A DNA stretch of 64,000 bases from contig JAUKUA010000007.1 in the NCBI GenBank assembly GCA_030549175.1, positions 2,790,001-2,854,000 on the forward strand, in the 5' to 3' direction. The stretch is from Lasiosphaeris hirsuta (taxonomy: Eukaryota > Ascomycota > Sordariomycetes > Sordariales > Lasiosphaeriaceae). Position numbers and translations under genes: made by a program. Shown one piece after another: positions 1-15,745 of this stretch; the stretch's first letter is position 1; every line of letters begins with the position of its first letter. The notes beneath the pieces were generated by a model, which was given only the letters and a program-made list of their open reading frames with translations, made no database searches and was not told the origin of the DNA.

Positions 1-1605
1 TGCCTCAAGAGATACACGTAGGCGTTCTGGTTCTTCTCTAGCGCCCAGAGCTGGATGGCCGTTCCGGTGCGCTCAGCAGCACGCAGCACGCGTGTGACGA
101 GAGGCCCGCGGCCAGCGCCGGCGACTGCGACGATGAGTTCCGGGTTGGGATGCTCTTGGGATGGCACCGACGACGTCGGTTTCTTGAGCTTGGCCCACTC
201 CAACATCGCCTCCGCAATGGCTTCTTCGTACTGGTTGTACTTCACAGGGTCGTTCTCAAACACCTCGTAAGTTGCGGACTCAAGGTTATCTGCGAGCGGT
301 TGCAAAGGCGACTGAAGCCAATCCTGGAAGCTCACGAGAGCAGGACTCTCCATCGCCGAGTATGGTGGCTGCTGACGCTCCACGTGCTTGAGATAGGTGA
401 CGAAGGGGTTTGTGGGTGGCATGTGCGGCTTGCGCCTCTCCTTAAGCGCCTGGGTTGCTTCAGTCAGAGAGGGAAACTCCATCTCCATCTCGCCCGGGGG
501 ATCAATGAAGCTCTCGGCATCAGGGCCAATGTCCGAGAGAATCAACCACGGCGAATTCTTGAGCCGCATGTAGCGGTTGATCAGCTCCTGGTGGTGCCTG
601 CTAAGGGTAGGGTACCCTGCTCGGTTCTCCTGAAAGGTCTTGTTGCTGATGGATAGGTAATGCAGGGGCTCGGCGAACCAGCGCTCTTGGAGATCCTTTT
701 CAGGGATCCGTCGAGGCACACGAAGGGCTTTTGAGATATGAGTATGTACACATCGCGGATGACTGGGGGATGGGACAACATACCAACAAATAACCTAACC
801 GAGTAGGTGCATACCGATCTTATGGTGTTCCAGCTATCCCACGAGCTAAATAGGTCAATCTCCTTTGGGGCGTTGGACTCGGCGTCTTTGGATTCGGCAA
901 AAAGCGACGAAAGGGTCTCTGCGCTCTCCTCCAGGCCCGGCTCACGATACATGGGCATATGTACGATGAGATTGATGCGGCTTGCTACAAGGAGAGCTTC
1001 CTGGATTGCGCGGGCATACTGGTTGACAGCCCGGCCGCTCTCGTCCTGTCTCGGACCAGGGATGATAATGCTCCTAGCACCACAGAAACTGGCATATGCG
1101 AGTTCAAGATTCAAGACCTGGCGAGAAATACTGGAGATTTCGGGGTTAGATGAGCACAGGTCGATCCACGGGCTTGAGTAGGCAATGAGACTCCCGACGT
1201 AGCTGCTGGGGAAGTACGAGGTGTCGGCGTCAGTCAGGGTTGGCACAACAGGACCCGGCAGGGACAGGTTTGCCAGCTGGTTGTTGGTGAGGCTTCGTTC
1301 CTGAGCCCACTCCTCCCGCTCCTGGAGGAAGCTTCTGTACAATTCAACAACTCGCTCCCGGAAGTGCTGATTGGTGATGGGCGTTGTGACAAAGTGGAAC
1401 TACGGTGTTGTTAGTCGCAGTCGCAGTCGCAGTCGCGCGCGCATCTCGGCGACAGCGGCAGACCTACACCACTGTTCAGGACCTGGCCATACTGCCCATC
1501 AGTCAGCGTCTCGGAACGCGTCGAGTCGTGCTGGCCAATGTAAAAGCTGGGGCGCATCTCGAAATTATCCGACCCGGGATTGAGGTGCCCGTCCGACGCC
1601 ATCAT
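1..1605 (-). CDS. skb1: PRMT5/Skb1-type protein arginine methyltransferase (partial, 3' end outside window)
   Basis: Type II arginine methyltransferase that symmetrically dimethylates arginines on histones and Sm proteins; homologue of S. pombe Skb1 and yeast Hsl7. Three exons are visible: 1468-1605, 784-1399 and 1-727. The introns are 1400-1467 and 728-783. The joined protein starts MMASDGHLNPG, has the PRMT5 TIM-barrel region (LAYASFCGARSIIIPGP, then WNTIRSVCTYSVRLFVAL across intron 2, then ERWFAEPLHYLSISN), then the linker, and enters the Rossmann fold with the SAM-binding motif VAGAGRGPLV near the window edge. The catalytic double-E loop and beta-barrel lie outside. The first intron contains a GTCGCA microsatellite. 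The start is the first ATG in frame and a second possible Met follows directly. It is divergent from prp43 with a 0.9 kb spacer. Exon joins are inferred from family alignment. Confidence 0.93.
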
Positions 1606-4848
<3,243 letters not shown>

Positions 4849-7800
4849 AGGCAGGCGTCTTGCCTTGGATGTGCCTCGCACCCCTCGCAGGGAGGTGCTT
4901 ATTGCGAATGGTAGAACATGAGGGAAGGAGGTTATTGGCGCTTAACGTAGATAGACGTAGAGGCAGTTGAATTGTTATTCCATGGGAAATCTAGCATGTA
5001 TCGGCTTCCTCTGCCTCGCCTTTGTGGTCTTGAGACGAGTACATCCATCGACATATTCTTTTTCGAGTTGGTCTTGGAGGATTTGATACGGAGGGCGGCG
5101 CGGAACTCCAACGCCGAGACAACTAGGGCTCGGCAAAGAAGAGGATGCCGTTGTTCCCCGAAGCCGACGTAAGATCTCTGCCATTTTAGGCTCAGTAACG
5201 CTGCCACCGCGAGCAGTACGGCCTTGGATTCGGATGCCATGGCCCCACCAAACCTGCAAACCGGTGGGGCAGAGGATGTTTGTTTGAAAATGGAAAGATA
5301 CCACGTATATGTCCCAAGTGTGGGAAGTTGGCCACCTCAACCATTCACGCATTATATGCCAACCTAAGGACTAGGAAGTAGCGGGGGGGGCGAACTGTTG
5401 TGCTCCCCGCGGAGACCGGTCTTGGATACCGACGGGGGCATCACAAATCAGCGGCCCGAAGGCGTATCGTCAGTCCCCCACTCGCCGACAAACAAAGACC
5501 CTTACACTACTAGCCAGACATACCCCGCTGATATGTAGCCTGTTGATAACCAACTGTTTGGTTATAGTCGATGGTTGCTGTAGTGTGATGACTGGAAGCA
5601 CCCCCTTATCATCTCCGTACTCCACCTCGACCGGCGCCAACGGAGTCAAGGGAATGTGGGCAAAACCCAGCCAGGCGCCTAGCAGCTTCCCGGTCTGCAA
5701 GTCAGACGCGCCACTAGCATATGCGACCTTTATGCTTCCGCGTACATATGCACATTTGGCGTCCGACTGGCTTGGTGGCGGACAGCATTGGCCGCCGGTA
5801 TACCCAACTGGATGGTAATCCGAGCAACTCCCATCCAAATAGACGGAGAGCTCGCCACCCTACCGCTAGCATGTGCTGTGTATCTAGGCCGGGGCCGATC
5901 GGCAGCACTCGAGTCTGACGACACCAAGGATAAGGTTGTCTCATTCACTCCTTTCCACAAATCATCGAGGTTGCAGATAAGCCACCCATACGCATGTGGC
6001 TCAAAAGGGGCAGCCTTTATCTTGTTGCAGTCCAGCCCTACCTGTACCAGTCCCCCAGTCGGCAATGCAGCTCGCATGTTTTGTGTTCTCCCCGTCCTCA
6101 GAGGGGCCACCGACAAATGGAAAGAGAAAAGGGAAAGTGATACAGCGTTGGGCGGTGAAGTTGAGGGCGGTAAAAATGGCCTTATTCTAAAGCAGAGAAC
6201 TTCTCGATATGCAGAACAAAACAAAAATCGCTACAATGAATAGGGTTGCTTTCCAGCGTGCGCCTTCGTCATGCCTGGCTAGCGATTCCTGTCAAAATAA
6301 TTGGTTCAAGTTAGACCTATCCAGATTTGTGAAGTGGTTTTGCTCAGTGATTGGGATGGGATGGGAAAGGTTTGCCGACTGGATTACACATCGGCGCACT
6401 TGCTCCTATAAAATCCTACTAGGGGTCATGAACTATCGGCCACGGGATGGTAAGCGCAACCAGCCCCACGACGCCACAATCACAGGAGAGATCCCAACTG
6501 CCTTTCGGTGTGTGTAAAACCTTTCCGCCGTGGTGGGTGCTGGTAATGAGAGACGGGGAGTCGGTCTGCGGAGCGATGTCATGTGTGAGCAAGCCTGGCA
6601 GGGGAAGACGACTGTTGTGTAACTGATGGCTTGCAGTGCTAGCGGAGGCACACTGTAACCCCCCGCTGGAGTTCCTGGATGCCTGGATACCGGTGAAGTG
6701 GTCCTTGTCGGATTCGGATGCCCGCGCAGTCGTGCATGAGGGGTTCGCCCCGAACAGGGAGGCAAACTCAAAGAGGGGGCGGCTTTTAGCGTGCAGAGCA
6801 TTCCGTGTGGCATCATTCTAGATGACGGCCGCCGCTCTGTGTGCCACTTGTTTGAGAAGCTAGTAGAAAGCACGCCGACGAGCAGCAACCGGGGCCCGCA
6901 ACAAAAGGCCGCTCTGGATCAAGCAGGGCTTGTGGAAACAGCTCTTGGACGGGCGCCTCTCCAAATGTTCACCGGTCGGCGCCATCGCCCAACCGTCCGG
7001 CGGCCCCCGCCGAGGTCGTGGGATAAGAACCCGAGGGATGCCGGGCATTTGGGCGCGGGCCTGTAACTTCACTTGAAGTGTGAAGGCGTCAAATATACGA
7101 CAAACTTCGCACATGACACGTTGGTGATTTGGCTTGCGGCTTGCGGCTTGCGGGTGGGGGTGGATCGGCATGGTTGACGTAGGGACATATTTGCGTTTGT
7201 GTTTTGCGTGCCAGACAAGAGAGGCTATCGTTCGCTTCCCCTTGTACGAGTTGGAGTCATTGAGACGCACTTCTAGAACATGCAGCGCTGGATGAATATG
7301 TTGTCCAAGATGTGCATTCCATGTTGAGTCGAGGAGATGGTGAGCAAGCAGTGGCGGAGGAATAGAGCTGAGATCAGACATTGTGCAATTCCCAAGACAG
7401 CCGATTGCATGGTTCCACCACGTTGTGTCTGCGTCGGGCAGTTACGAATGGGAATTAATCCAGCCAGCCGTGACCGTTGCGCTTTCTTGCGTCCCCAAAG
7501 CATCGAATCAGGGGGGCTGCGGAGAATTGGTTATCACAAGAGGGCGAGGATTGAACAGGCCAGCAAGCCGGCCGCTGATGAGAGGGGTGACCAAATGCAC
7601 ATGCAGCTTGAGCCCTGTCATTCAGAAGAGGAGGATGAAAACAGCGGTAGAATTTCCCCTTGGAGGTGCAAAGAAACGTCCATCCATGCTAGCGGAACGC
7701 TGCCGCAGAGGTTGTTCTGTGGCTTCCACGGGTGGAGTTTTCAGGCCTGCCCAGGGCTGAGATGGGGAGCTAGCACTGTGTCCACGAGTGGGCGGGCCTA

Positions 7801-9858
7801 TGCGCCGACACCCCAGACCCACCAGGGCCCACCGCCCTTTGCTCAAGGTCCCATCACATCTCATCGATGCCTCCGCCCTGCACCACTCACAACAAGTGTC
7901 TCGGAAAAACGCACACACTCCCTCGGCCACAAGACTCGACACACGGTAGAGCTTCCACCTCAACGTTCCATTGTTTCTTTTTTTTCTTTTCTTCTTTCCG
8001 AGAAGCACGAATCAGAAACGGCGGTGCTTTTTGAGCCTCAACAAGCAACAACAACAACCGCTTGTGAAAAAGAGCGTGTCCGTCGATTGACACTACGCTC
8101 CACGATCAATGCGTGTACGGCCTCGGCCGCCGCCTTGCCTCCGCGGGCCGTGTTATGCACGGCGTCGATGCAGTAGACTTGTGTGCCCATGCTGGCGTGG
8201 TGGATGGACGGACCTGTGGACGCGTGGGCGAGGGAGTTACAGGCCTAAGTGTCTGCTCCACAGCTGCGGCACTGGCTTCCGGTTGAAACGACTCCAGCCC
8301 TAGCTGGGCTGACGTTCCGTGTGCCTTCCACTCCCCAGTGGGGGTGCAACAGCAGCACAGCAGCCATAGGTCGCTGTCGATGTCGACTGGCCTCCTCTTC
8401 GTCTCTTCATCCTGGGATAATGACACTAGTACGGCCAGGCTTTCGAGGGCCCGGCCGACAGTTATGCCCTGGGCGTCAAGCGGCATCAAGCGACTAGCGA
8501 ATAATGAATGGATGCCATGGTCCTCGCTGTCATATCTCACTTTTCGTTCGTCACGTCGCTGGTGTTTCGAGCACGTCCTTCAACAAGCCCCAGCCTGTCT
8601 GTCTCCATCATCCTAATTTTGCCCCATTCTCCCGCTGTCCCACCTCCCACACTCCACCCCGGCCCCAATTGCTGTGGGTGCGGAAGACAGCACGCAGCAC
8701 ACAGCATACAATGCTACGATTAGGGGTAGCCTCACAGCAACAGGGCAGCTGGGTGCTCCTTTGCAATTCCCCCGACCCGATTTTTTATCATCTGGAAACC
8801 GACATGGGCCTTGGCGTATCCGGCGGGGCCGTCTGACTGCCGTGTCTGAGCGAAGAATTCCAGACCAGTCCACTCCAGGACCAATCCCGTGTCATGCCTT
8901 CGTCAAGTAAGTGGCACCCCAGGCTTCCTGTTCCGTTGAGCCCACGGTGCACCGGGCATCGGTCATGAGATGGCGGGCATGGAGCATGTAGCACAAATGG
9001 ACCAATCCCGTCTGCAGGTGCCCTCAAAGCCCTCGAGGGGGGTTAAACGATGATCGAGACGCGATCCCGCGGTGCTAGAGGCCACATGCTCGTGGTGCGC
9101 GTTTCTCATTACAGCTTAGGACCCCCGATTGGAAACGACGCCACATCGAATCGAATCCTGGCAGGCAGGCTGTTGCACCCCCCCCCTTGTCCTGCACGGG
9201 AGGGGTCTGACAGCCGCGTACTATGAGGTCTCTGGTGAGCTTGTCAGGCGCGGTGCTTTCAACTACTCGTTGGGGCACCAAACGCGCGACCGACTGGATT
9301 TTTAAGCCATCTAGAATCAGCCAACAACGATGGGTGGTGTCTCGTAATCGCTCCCATACGACTTGTTGGGCTGCAAATCCAGTCAATGGTTCCCGAGCCC
9401 CAGGGAGTGTGAACAATTATGGGATTTACAGTCCTCGGCTTGCTCGAGCCACACATCTCAACCGGCCCAATTGAGCTCCCCAAGCTGTCTCCGGCTAGCT
9501 AGTGTAACCCATCGAGGACCCTTACCACAATGAAGCTGGGACCTGACCTCAGTTGGGTCCCCGGCCATCAGCGTGCTGGACCATCCTAGCATTACCTCCC
9601 TCGTCCACACCACATCTATATATTCCAGATGCCCAGCTGCATGTCGATCATATTGCTTTTTCTCACCCACACACACTACCCCCCTTGAACTTGACTACTA
9701 AGTTCAAGACTCCCATCCGGTAAGGAACACTATCACGAGAGGCCGTATTGTGGAGCTCCTGAAACATTGTTATACAAATCGCTAAACTGCCAGCGGGCAG
9801 CTGATTTCTATTCCCACCCGACTTACACCACCCCATCTCCACCCACACGGCCGTCATC
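4849..9858. other. 5.0 kb spacer without a supported gene
   Basis: Open frames exist on both strands, the longest a 279-codon frame at 7337-8176, but none shows a recognisable domain, hydrophobic signal or plausible splice structure, and most are rich in the residues expected from random GC-rich sequence. Visible structure: a G7 run near 5383-5389, a triple tandem of a 7-mer (ggcttgc) near 7132-7152, and a T-rich pyrimidine stretch at about 7975-8000. It could hold UTRs, a non-coding transcript or regulatory sequence for the gene at 9859. Confidence 0.5.
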
Positions 9859-10323
9859 ATGAGCGGCAGCGGCGGTTTCTATAAGTACCGGTGCAAGTAT
9901 TTCCTCACGCACAACTGCACCAACTGGGTGTACGTCAATCTCTCGGCGTGCGCCTACTGCGTGGTAAGCCTGGGGAGAGAGAGAGAGAGAGAGAGACTCT
10001 GTTGCCACAGACCCGCTAATATGTGTTCTTCCCCGTCCCCACAGGCCGAGGGCCGCGAGTCCGAGGAGGTGCTGGCGCCGTCGATGGCGTGGCGCGCCGT
10101 GCGCGAGATCTGTGTGCCCCAGGTGTGCGATGGCACGCTGCAGTACACGCTGATGGAGTTCGTCGAGACGGGCAACTACTGGGCCGTACGGCACAAGATC
10201 ACGACGCAGCCCCTGAACACGGCAACGGTGGCCACGGCCGACACGCCGCGCCCCGTCCTGACGACGACGGGCATCCCCGTCCAAATGGGCCAGATGGTGC
10301 AGATGGGCCCGATAGGATACTAG
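9859..10323 (+). CDS. Small conserved-looking cysteine-containing protein, function unknown
   Basis: A 127-aa protein encoded by two exons, 9859-9963 and 10045-10323, separated by an 81-nt intron (GTAAGC...CACAG) that carries a GA microsatellite. I do not recognise a named domain. The first 35 residues hold C12, H18, C20, C31 and C34 in an aromatic context (FYKYRCKYFLTHNC, then ACAYC), which could bind zinc or form disulphides. The middle has AWRAVREICVPQVC and FVETGNYWAVRHKI. The last 40 residues are rich in Thr, Val, Met and Gly. There is no signal peptide or membrane segment. A real gene is supported by the clean intron, the ordered aromatic/cysteine pattern and the GC-rich codon use of the second exon. 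The intron is stopless and 3n long, so unspliced mRNA would encode a 154-aa version. I have a vague memory of similar short hypothetical proteins in Sordariomycetes. Confidence 0.75.
   Translation: MSGSGGFYKYRCKYFLTHNCTNWVYVNLSACAYCVVSLGRERERERLCCHRPANMCSSPSPQAEGRESEEVLAPSMAWRAVREICVPQVCDGTLQYTLMEFVETGNYWAVRHKITTQPLNTATVATADTPRPVLTTTGIPVQMGQMVQMGPIGY
9970..9993. repeat. GA dinucleotide microsatellite inside intron
   Basis: An alternating GA run lies in the 81-nt intron of the small cysteine-containing gene. Length changes of 2 nt would alter the frame of the unspliced message but not the spliced one. Confidence 0.8.
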
Positions 10324-13300
10324 GCCCTCACTCCCTCTTGCTGCCCTGGTCTTCAGTCCTGAGATGGCGGTACCTGGTAGACTGGGAGGCCGCGAGGGCG
10401 ACGGCCGAAGGCGAGCAACAAAAAGTCTGGACGCAACCACCCGTAGGATGGACACCCAAGTTCCGTTCTACAGGGGTTTGCCGTTCATTTTTTTTTTCAT
10501 ACAACCTCTTGTCATAAAACGGAAAGAAATTTCTGAGACGCAAGATCGGGGATACCGAAAACCCACAACGGGCTATGGCTTTGGCTTCGGGTTCAGATGA
10601 AGGTTGCCTATTTCTTTTCACATATTTTTCTTCACTGCTTTAGCGGGGTGGTAATGCGTAGCTCGGAGAGACATGGGGGGAGTCTGGGCTGCGAACACGG
10701 CACGGGAAGGCGTTGCGACCTGCTGCCTCGCGGCACAGTTTTACGAAACCTTCTTCTTCGGATTCTCTGGGTCGGGAATCTAAGATTCTGCCTCTTTTTG
10801 TTTTTCTCACTTTTCAGCGGCGTCGCAGTCTGGTCTGGAGACACAGGGAGTAACTGCACAGGTTGTATAAAATGGGAAAATTTGGGTAGCGAAACACGAA
10901 TGAAATGAGAGAATATGAATCTAATGCCTTTTAGAATGAGGTGGTGATGGCGATGATGGCGATGACGGCGATGACGGCGGTGATGTGATGGTACGATAGG
11001 GCAGAACTTTGGGAGCCAGGCTACCCAGTAGGAAAAATAAGAATAAAATAAAACATACGGTTATCGGAATGTTTTCAAGCTGAGACATTGGTAGTATGGG
11101 GGTACTACATGCGTACATGGCACAGCATGTACCTTGCCTCAAGATTGAGCCCGTCCCCCGCCATCGATTCCGACTTGCTTAGGCGAAGAGCATAATAAGG
11201 CTTCTATCCATTCGCTTGTGCCGGGCAAAGGCAAGAGACAGGTAACCATGTTGGCTGGTTGGCAGCTGCAATGCTGCATCATAAACTTGAAGTGGTGTCG
11301 ACCAAAGCACTGTACCTGAGTTTACTATCCAATGAAAGGGGGCCGGGGAGAGAAGGCTTCCATAGGGCCATCATTGAGTTGGTGGGGGGGGGGGGGTAGA
11401 AGCGAGGCCAGGCCGACATCGCTCTCGTCTCAAGATTAAGGGGAAGCTGGGCCACTATTATTGCCAGTTTTGCCTGATTGGAGGGCAAGCAGAGCAGGTT
11501 AGGGCTCGGTTTGACTCCCGTCACGTCATTGTCGATGCTGGGTTGATCCCCGATCGTGGTGGAGGATTCGAGCAGCTGAGAGAGAGATGAGCGGGAGTGG
11601 TTGAAGGGACGGGTGGATGGATGGCACAGTAGGCTTACACTGGCTGACCTGCTGCGTAATCGTACGCAGTCCAGCCCAAGCACGGATACAGACGGGAGAG
11701 AGCTGACCAACCGAGTTCTAGAGTACCTAGGTAGCCGCGGGGAGCACAGCATGACGGGGACAGCTCACCCAGAAGAGGGTGTCGCGGGGCAGTGGCCGGC
11801 TGCTTCCGGAAACGACGTGACTTAATGGGGACGGGACCTGAGATGTGACTGCCCAATAGAGGGGGGGGGGGGGGGAGGGGGAGCAGGGCGTCTGCATTGC
11901 ATATCGCAATGAACGTAACATACCAAGTCAAGGTAGCTGGCCGCACGGGCGGGGGGGAAGAGAGTAAGAAATTTTCAGTTTTAATTGAATCTCTCTCCTT
12001 CTAGGGATAAAGACGCAGTAGTAAAGAGTTGTAGTAGAGGGAAGTGTGCATGAGCCCCGCCTTAGACACTTTGGAGCGCCATGAGAAGCGCCATGACGAC
12101 TTTTTGCGACTCGTCAGAGCGCGCTAGGGGATGGGTGGGAGCAGTAGCCGTTGTTGGTGGAGCGGTTTGGCTTGGCCTGTGCCGAAACCGTTGGCAACGG
12201 CTTTTGGAGTGGAATCATGTGAGCGGAAAAAGAAAAGAAAAGAAGCGAGGCTCGAAGGATTGCGACATTGAGCACTAGCACTGCAGTGACGTTGGCAAGC
12301 GATGTGGGGTCCGGTCTGGGGGGCTGAGGTTGACAAAAACGAGCCGCTTCGTTTCAAGGCCAGGGCCCACTGGCAGTCGCTGTACATACATCTCATGTAA
12401 AGATGGAAACAACCTCATCTCATCTCATCCGCCACAAGCCGTCACAAAGCCCCGAGTCCGAGTCCTCTCGCCCTCCCACGACCCAGGCCGACAAGCTGAC
12501 AGGATTGCCGCTTCAACCCGACGCTCCATGTCACACCTCGGGCGCCCTCATCACGAAAGTGGCATAGTGCCCTCGTAGTCGAGTTCAAAGCTTGATTGCG
12601 GTGCACAGTAAAAGCGCAAAGCGCGAACCTCGAAACCCCGGATCTAGCTCGGTCGTTCGCCAAGGCCCCTTCTCCCCTGAGCCCGTTAGGCGACAGGGTT
12701 GGGAGGTCCGACCGCCACGTGGAAAAGCACGCACGCCGTCTCTTCTTTTCTTTTTCTTTGCTACCTTTTTTTAGCATCGGCAGCGGGGCGGCGGCGGCCG
12801 GGGGGGGGATTGTTTGCTATGATGTGATGAGATGACAAGACAGGGGTTACCACCGCACTGTGTGCGCTAGGCGAGGGGAACGTGTTCGTTATGCTTGCCC
12901 TAGTTCCAGACTTTAGAATGGAAGGTTTGCCGCCTTTTGGGATGAAGGAAGAATGTGACCCCCATTTACTTGCTCATTTCACCGTGTTTTGCGCATTGAT
13001 GGTTGAGCTTTCCCCATTCTATATGACCGTAATTCGGCTCCGGTATCGCGAGCCAGGTTTTGGGGCGGCTGAAATGCCGCCTACCAGCCAGGTATGCCGA
13101 TTTCAACAGCTCAAAGAGCCGGTCTGGGATCCGAAATGTCTGGGAAACCAAACATCACTGTAGTTTGGTTCTCAAGAGACCCTCTTCCTATAAGACAATG
13201 CCCAAGCCGTCCCGGATCCGTCTCGGCCCCATCCGCCCCTTTTCCGACCCGTCCTATGCCATGGCCATCCCATGTCTAAAGAGAAGAGCACTCCCACATA

Positions 13301-13367
13301 ACATTACGTCCCGAAACCCGTCCCCCAACACCACAACACCAAATTACAGAGAATCCAAAAACAGACA
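10324..13367. other. 3.0 kb spacer without a supported gene
   Basis: Lies between the 3' end of the small (+) gene and the 3' end of the DUF2183 (-) gene, so it should include both 3' UTRs. It contains long G runs (about 11383-11397 and 11861-11876), a GATGGC/GACGGC hexamer array at 10943-10985 and a pyrimidine-rich tract near 12735-12775. The open frames here lack domain signals and seem fortuitous. Confidence 0.5.
10943..10985. repeat. Imperfect GATGGC hexamer array
   Basis: Successive GGTGATGGCGATGATGGC and GATGACGGC units form an imperfect 6-9 bp tandem array in the spacer downstream of the small cysteine-containing gene. No ORF makes sense of it, so it is taken as a simple-sequence repeat. 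Confidence 0.7.
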
Positions 13368-15017
13368 CTAAAATACTAACCCAAAAATGACACCCAGCCC
13401 CAAGACTAAACCCCAGACGTTCGGCCTTGGCACGCCTGTCCCGCTATCAAGCGAAAAGCCCTGGAGACCAAACGTGACGTTCTGACGCACCGTAACGTTG
13501 TAGCACTCTCCCTTGGCGACATCGAGTCCGCGCAGGTCGTCGGGCACGTTGAAGAACATGTACTGGCTCTGCGGCATGCCCTCGAAGCCCGAGGTGTCAT
13601 AGGGAAAGTGGTCTGTGGAATCGGTAGAGGACGAGTTCCGGAGGAGGATGCAGAGGACGTTGCCGGGATAGTCCTTATTCAACTATAGGTGTAAGGTTAG
13701 TTGTGTTGAAAGAGACAGGTGGTGAGGCTGGGGTCTTGAGGCACGGTGCACATACCTGGGGATATGCCTTCATCACGTCTGAGTTGCTTGTGTCGCCAAC
13801 AAGGATGAACTTGCGCTCAGGAAAGGTCTGGAAGATCCGGTCAAGCAGAAACTTGCGGATTGATAGTGTGGCAGAGACATCAGAGAAGTTAAGGGGACGG
13901 GTGTCGAAGGAGCCGATGGGGTACTTTGCGAAGATGAATCTGGCATGAAGTTAGTACTGGGCTCGCCTGTGACGAGTTGGAGAGAGAGTGACATACTCCA
14001 TATAATTCCTCGTCGCCTGCTCCGGAGTTGTCGTTAGGTAGTGAAAGTGGAAGTCTCGGTTCGTCTGAGACCAGTCCGAGTAGATGTCGGGCATATTCAT
14101 CCAGGGGGTGAACGGCCGCGCAAAAGAGTTTAGCAAGCCCTCCTTGGGGTCCCAGATCTTGGTTATCCGCAGGATGTCGTCAATGTCAGAGATGATGGTG
14201 ACGCCCTTGGGCGGTACCAGGTATGCCGTGGCGTTTCCTGTGTTGGTTCCACTGGCGTACATGCTGAGCGTCTGGACTCGGTCCGTGATGTTGCCGGGAA
14301 CCAAGTAACCATCCTTCGGGTTCGGGCCTGTGGTGTTTGCCAGCAATAGCCAGGCGCCAAAGTCTCCCTGCGAGGTTGTCTCGTCTGGAAGCTGAATGCT
14401 TTGGGCACCGCCAGCCTAGCGACTTGTCAGTAACTCATGACAGTGATACCAAGTGGCACCGTGGTGCTTACCGCATTGACAGCGCCACCATCATTCTGGG
14501 GATCGACATCGACATCATTGACAAAAGTAATTGTGACATTGACTTCGCCTTGCTGAACAACGTAGATGGACGCCGTCAGATTCCTGGCCTGGTTTTGCTC
14601 GGCAGGGGACAGGTCTTCGATATCAGTCCCGACGAGGAAGACATTGGCCAAATCGTCGAGCTTCGACTGGGTGGTATTAGGCACTTTGTACACATTCCCA
14701 TGGACCAGAACGTTCCAGCCATCGTCAGTCCAGTTGCCGTATGACGGCAGGTTGAGGACTTCGGTCGGTTTGGCGGCAAGGTCACTAGCAGAAATTCCCA
14801 AAGCCTTCTCAACAGCGGTTCCAGTAGGGAGGTCTTGGAAGAACTGGCCGACGTCGCTAACAGCGCTGACGATGTCGTTGCCGACACCCCCGACGAAGGA
14901 CGCAACGTCGCGCTGCTCGACGGGCGAGGGGGTTGGCGTGGCCAAGGGAGTTGAGTTAGGAAGCCCGAGGACCGCGGGAAGAGTCCAGAGTAGAGCAAGT
15001 CTCGATAGCGGCGACAT
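13368..15017 (-). CDS. Secreted App1-like DUF2183 domain protein, probably GPI-anchored
   Basis: A 487-aa protein from four exons: 14472-15017, 13997-14415, 13756-13939 and 13368-13682. The introns are 56, 57 and 73 nt. The N-terminus is a signal peptide (LALLWTLPAVLGLP). The body has many N-glycosylation sequons (NST, NWT, NTT, NLT, NIT, NAT, NFS, NSS). The DUF2183 core carries ISDIDDILRITK, followed by ARPFTPWMNMPDIY, FHYLTTTPEQ, SFDTRPLNFSDV, KFILVGDTSNSDV and QYMFFNVPDDL. DUF2183 is the catalytic domain of App1 phosphatidate phosphatases, with a DxDxT-type nucleophile motif; here the position after DIDD is Ile, as I recall for the secreted fungal branch, so activity is uncertain. The C-terminus ends in a hydrophobic tail (WGLVLGLGVIFGLVF) after small residues DSGTG, as in GPI signals. 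The role outside the cell is unknown. Confidence 0.88.
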
Positions 15018-15745
15018 TCTGCTCGTTGTCTCTGGGGACGGTGTTTACTGCGCTCGAAGGAGGAAAGGTTGGGTTTAACAAAGCTCACTCGGAAGCATGT
15101 TCGCGCAGCCCACGGGAATGTCCGATTCCTGGGAAGAGTCTGGACCATGGTGGATCCATAAATAAATAGTGTACAGGTACGCGTGCGATTCAAGTCGGGC
15201 CTTGTTTTGGAATTTGGGGATCTGCGTCCCATCGGGCTGTTGTCCATCTTTCGGGGTGCTGGGTGACGTCACCGACCTGGCTGCGAGTTGCCGCTTTTGT
15301 GCTGCGCCTTGATGCTGATTGGCTCGGGGCAAGTTTTGTACAATTCCACATGGGCCGTTTCAGGTTCCCCTGGGACACAACCAGGGCGACCTCATCTTAC
15401 CCAAACACCCGTCAAGGTCTAGACCTGTATACTACAGCCTTGCCCCCCCCCCCCCCCCCCCCCCCAAAAAAACCCCTCCCGGAATAGCACTGATCCTAGT
15501 TAAAATTTAGTCGTCTCGCGCGCACCTCAATCACGGAATAGCGGGAGAAAAAATTATTTATTTTTCATACCCAGCGTCATGTCCCTACCCTCGATGGATT
15601 CTCACCTCTCCGACCTATAACTTGGGATGAAAAAAACTCCACAAATAAATGGATGTGTCACGGTGTGTCACGGTGTGCAAACACCAGTCCCACATCAATC
15701 CCAAGCTCGACATTTCGGGCATTACCCAACTCCGTGTGAATATTA
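15018..15745. other. Spacer between two minus-strand genes, with a long C tract
   Basis: Holds the promoter of the DUF2183 gene and the 3' UTR of the monooxygenase. It includes a run of 23 C followed by 7 A at 15443-15472, an A/T-rich stretch around 15548-15568, and a tandem copy of a 10-mer (gtgtcacggt) near 15656-15676. No gene seen. Confidence 0.6.
15443..15472. repeat. C23-A7 homopolymer tract
   Basis: 23 consecutive C followed by 7 A, in the spacer upstream of the DUF2183 gene. The true length may be affected by assembly or sequencing error. Confidence 0.85.

Noticed and set aside
7337..8176. 279-codon open frame on the plus strand in the 5 kb spacer
   Set aside because: No recognisable domain, signal or hydrophobic pattern. 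Composition resembles random GC-rich DNA, and other frames over it are equally open.
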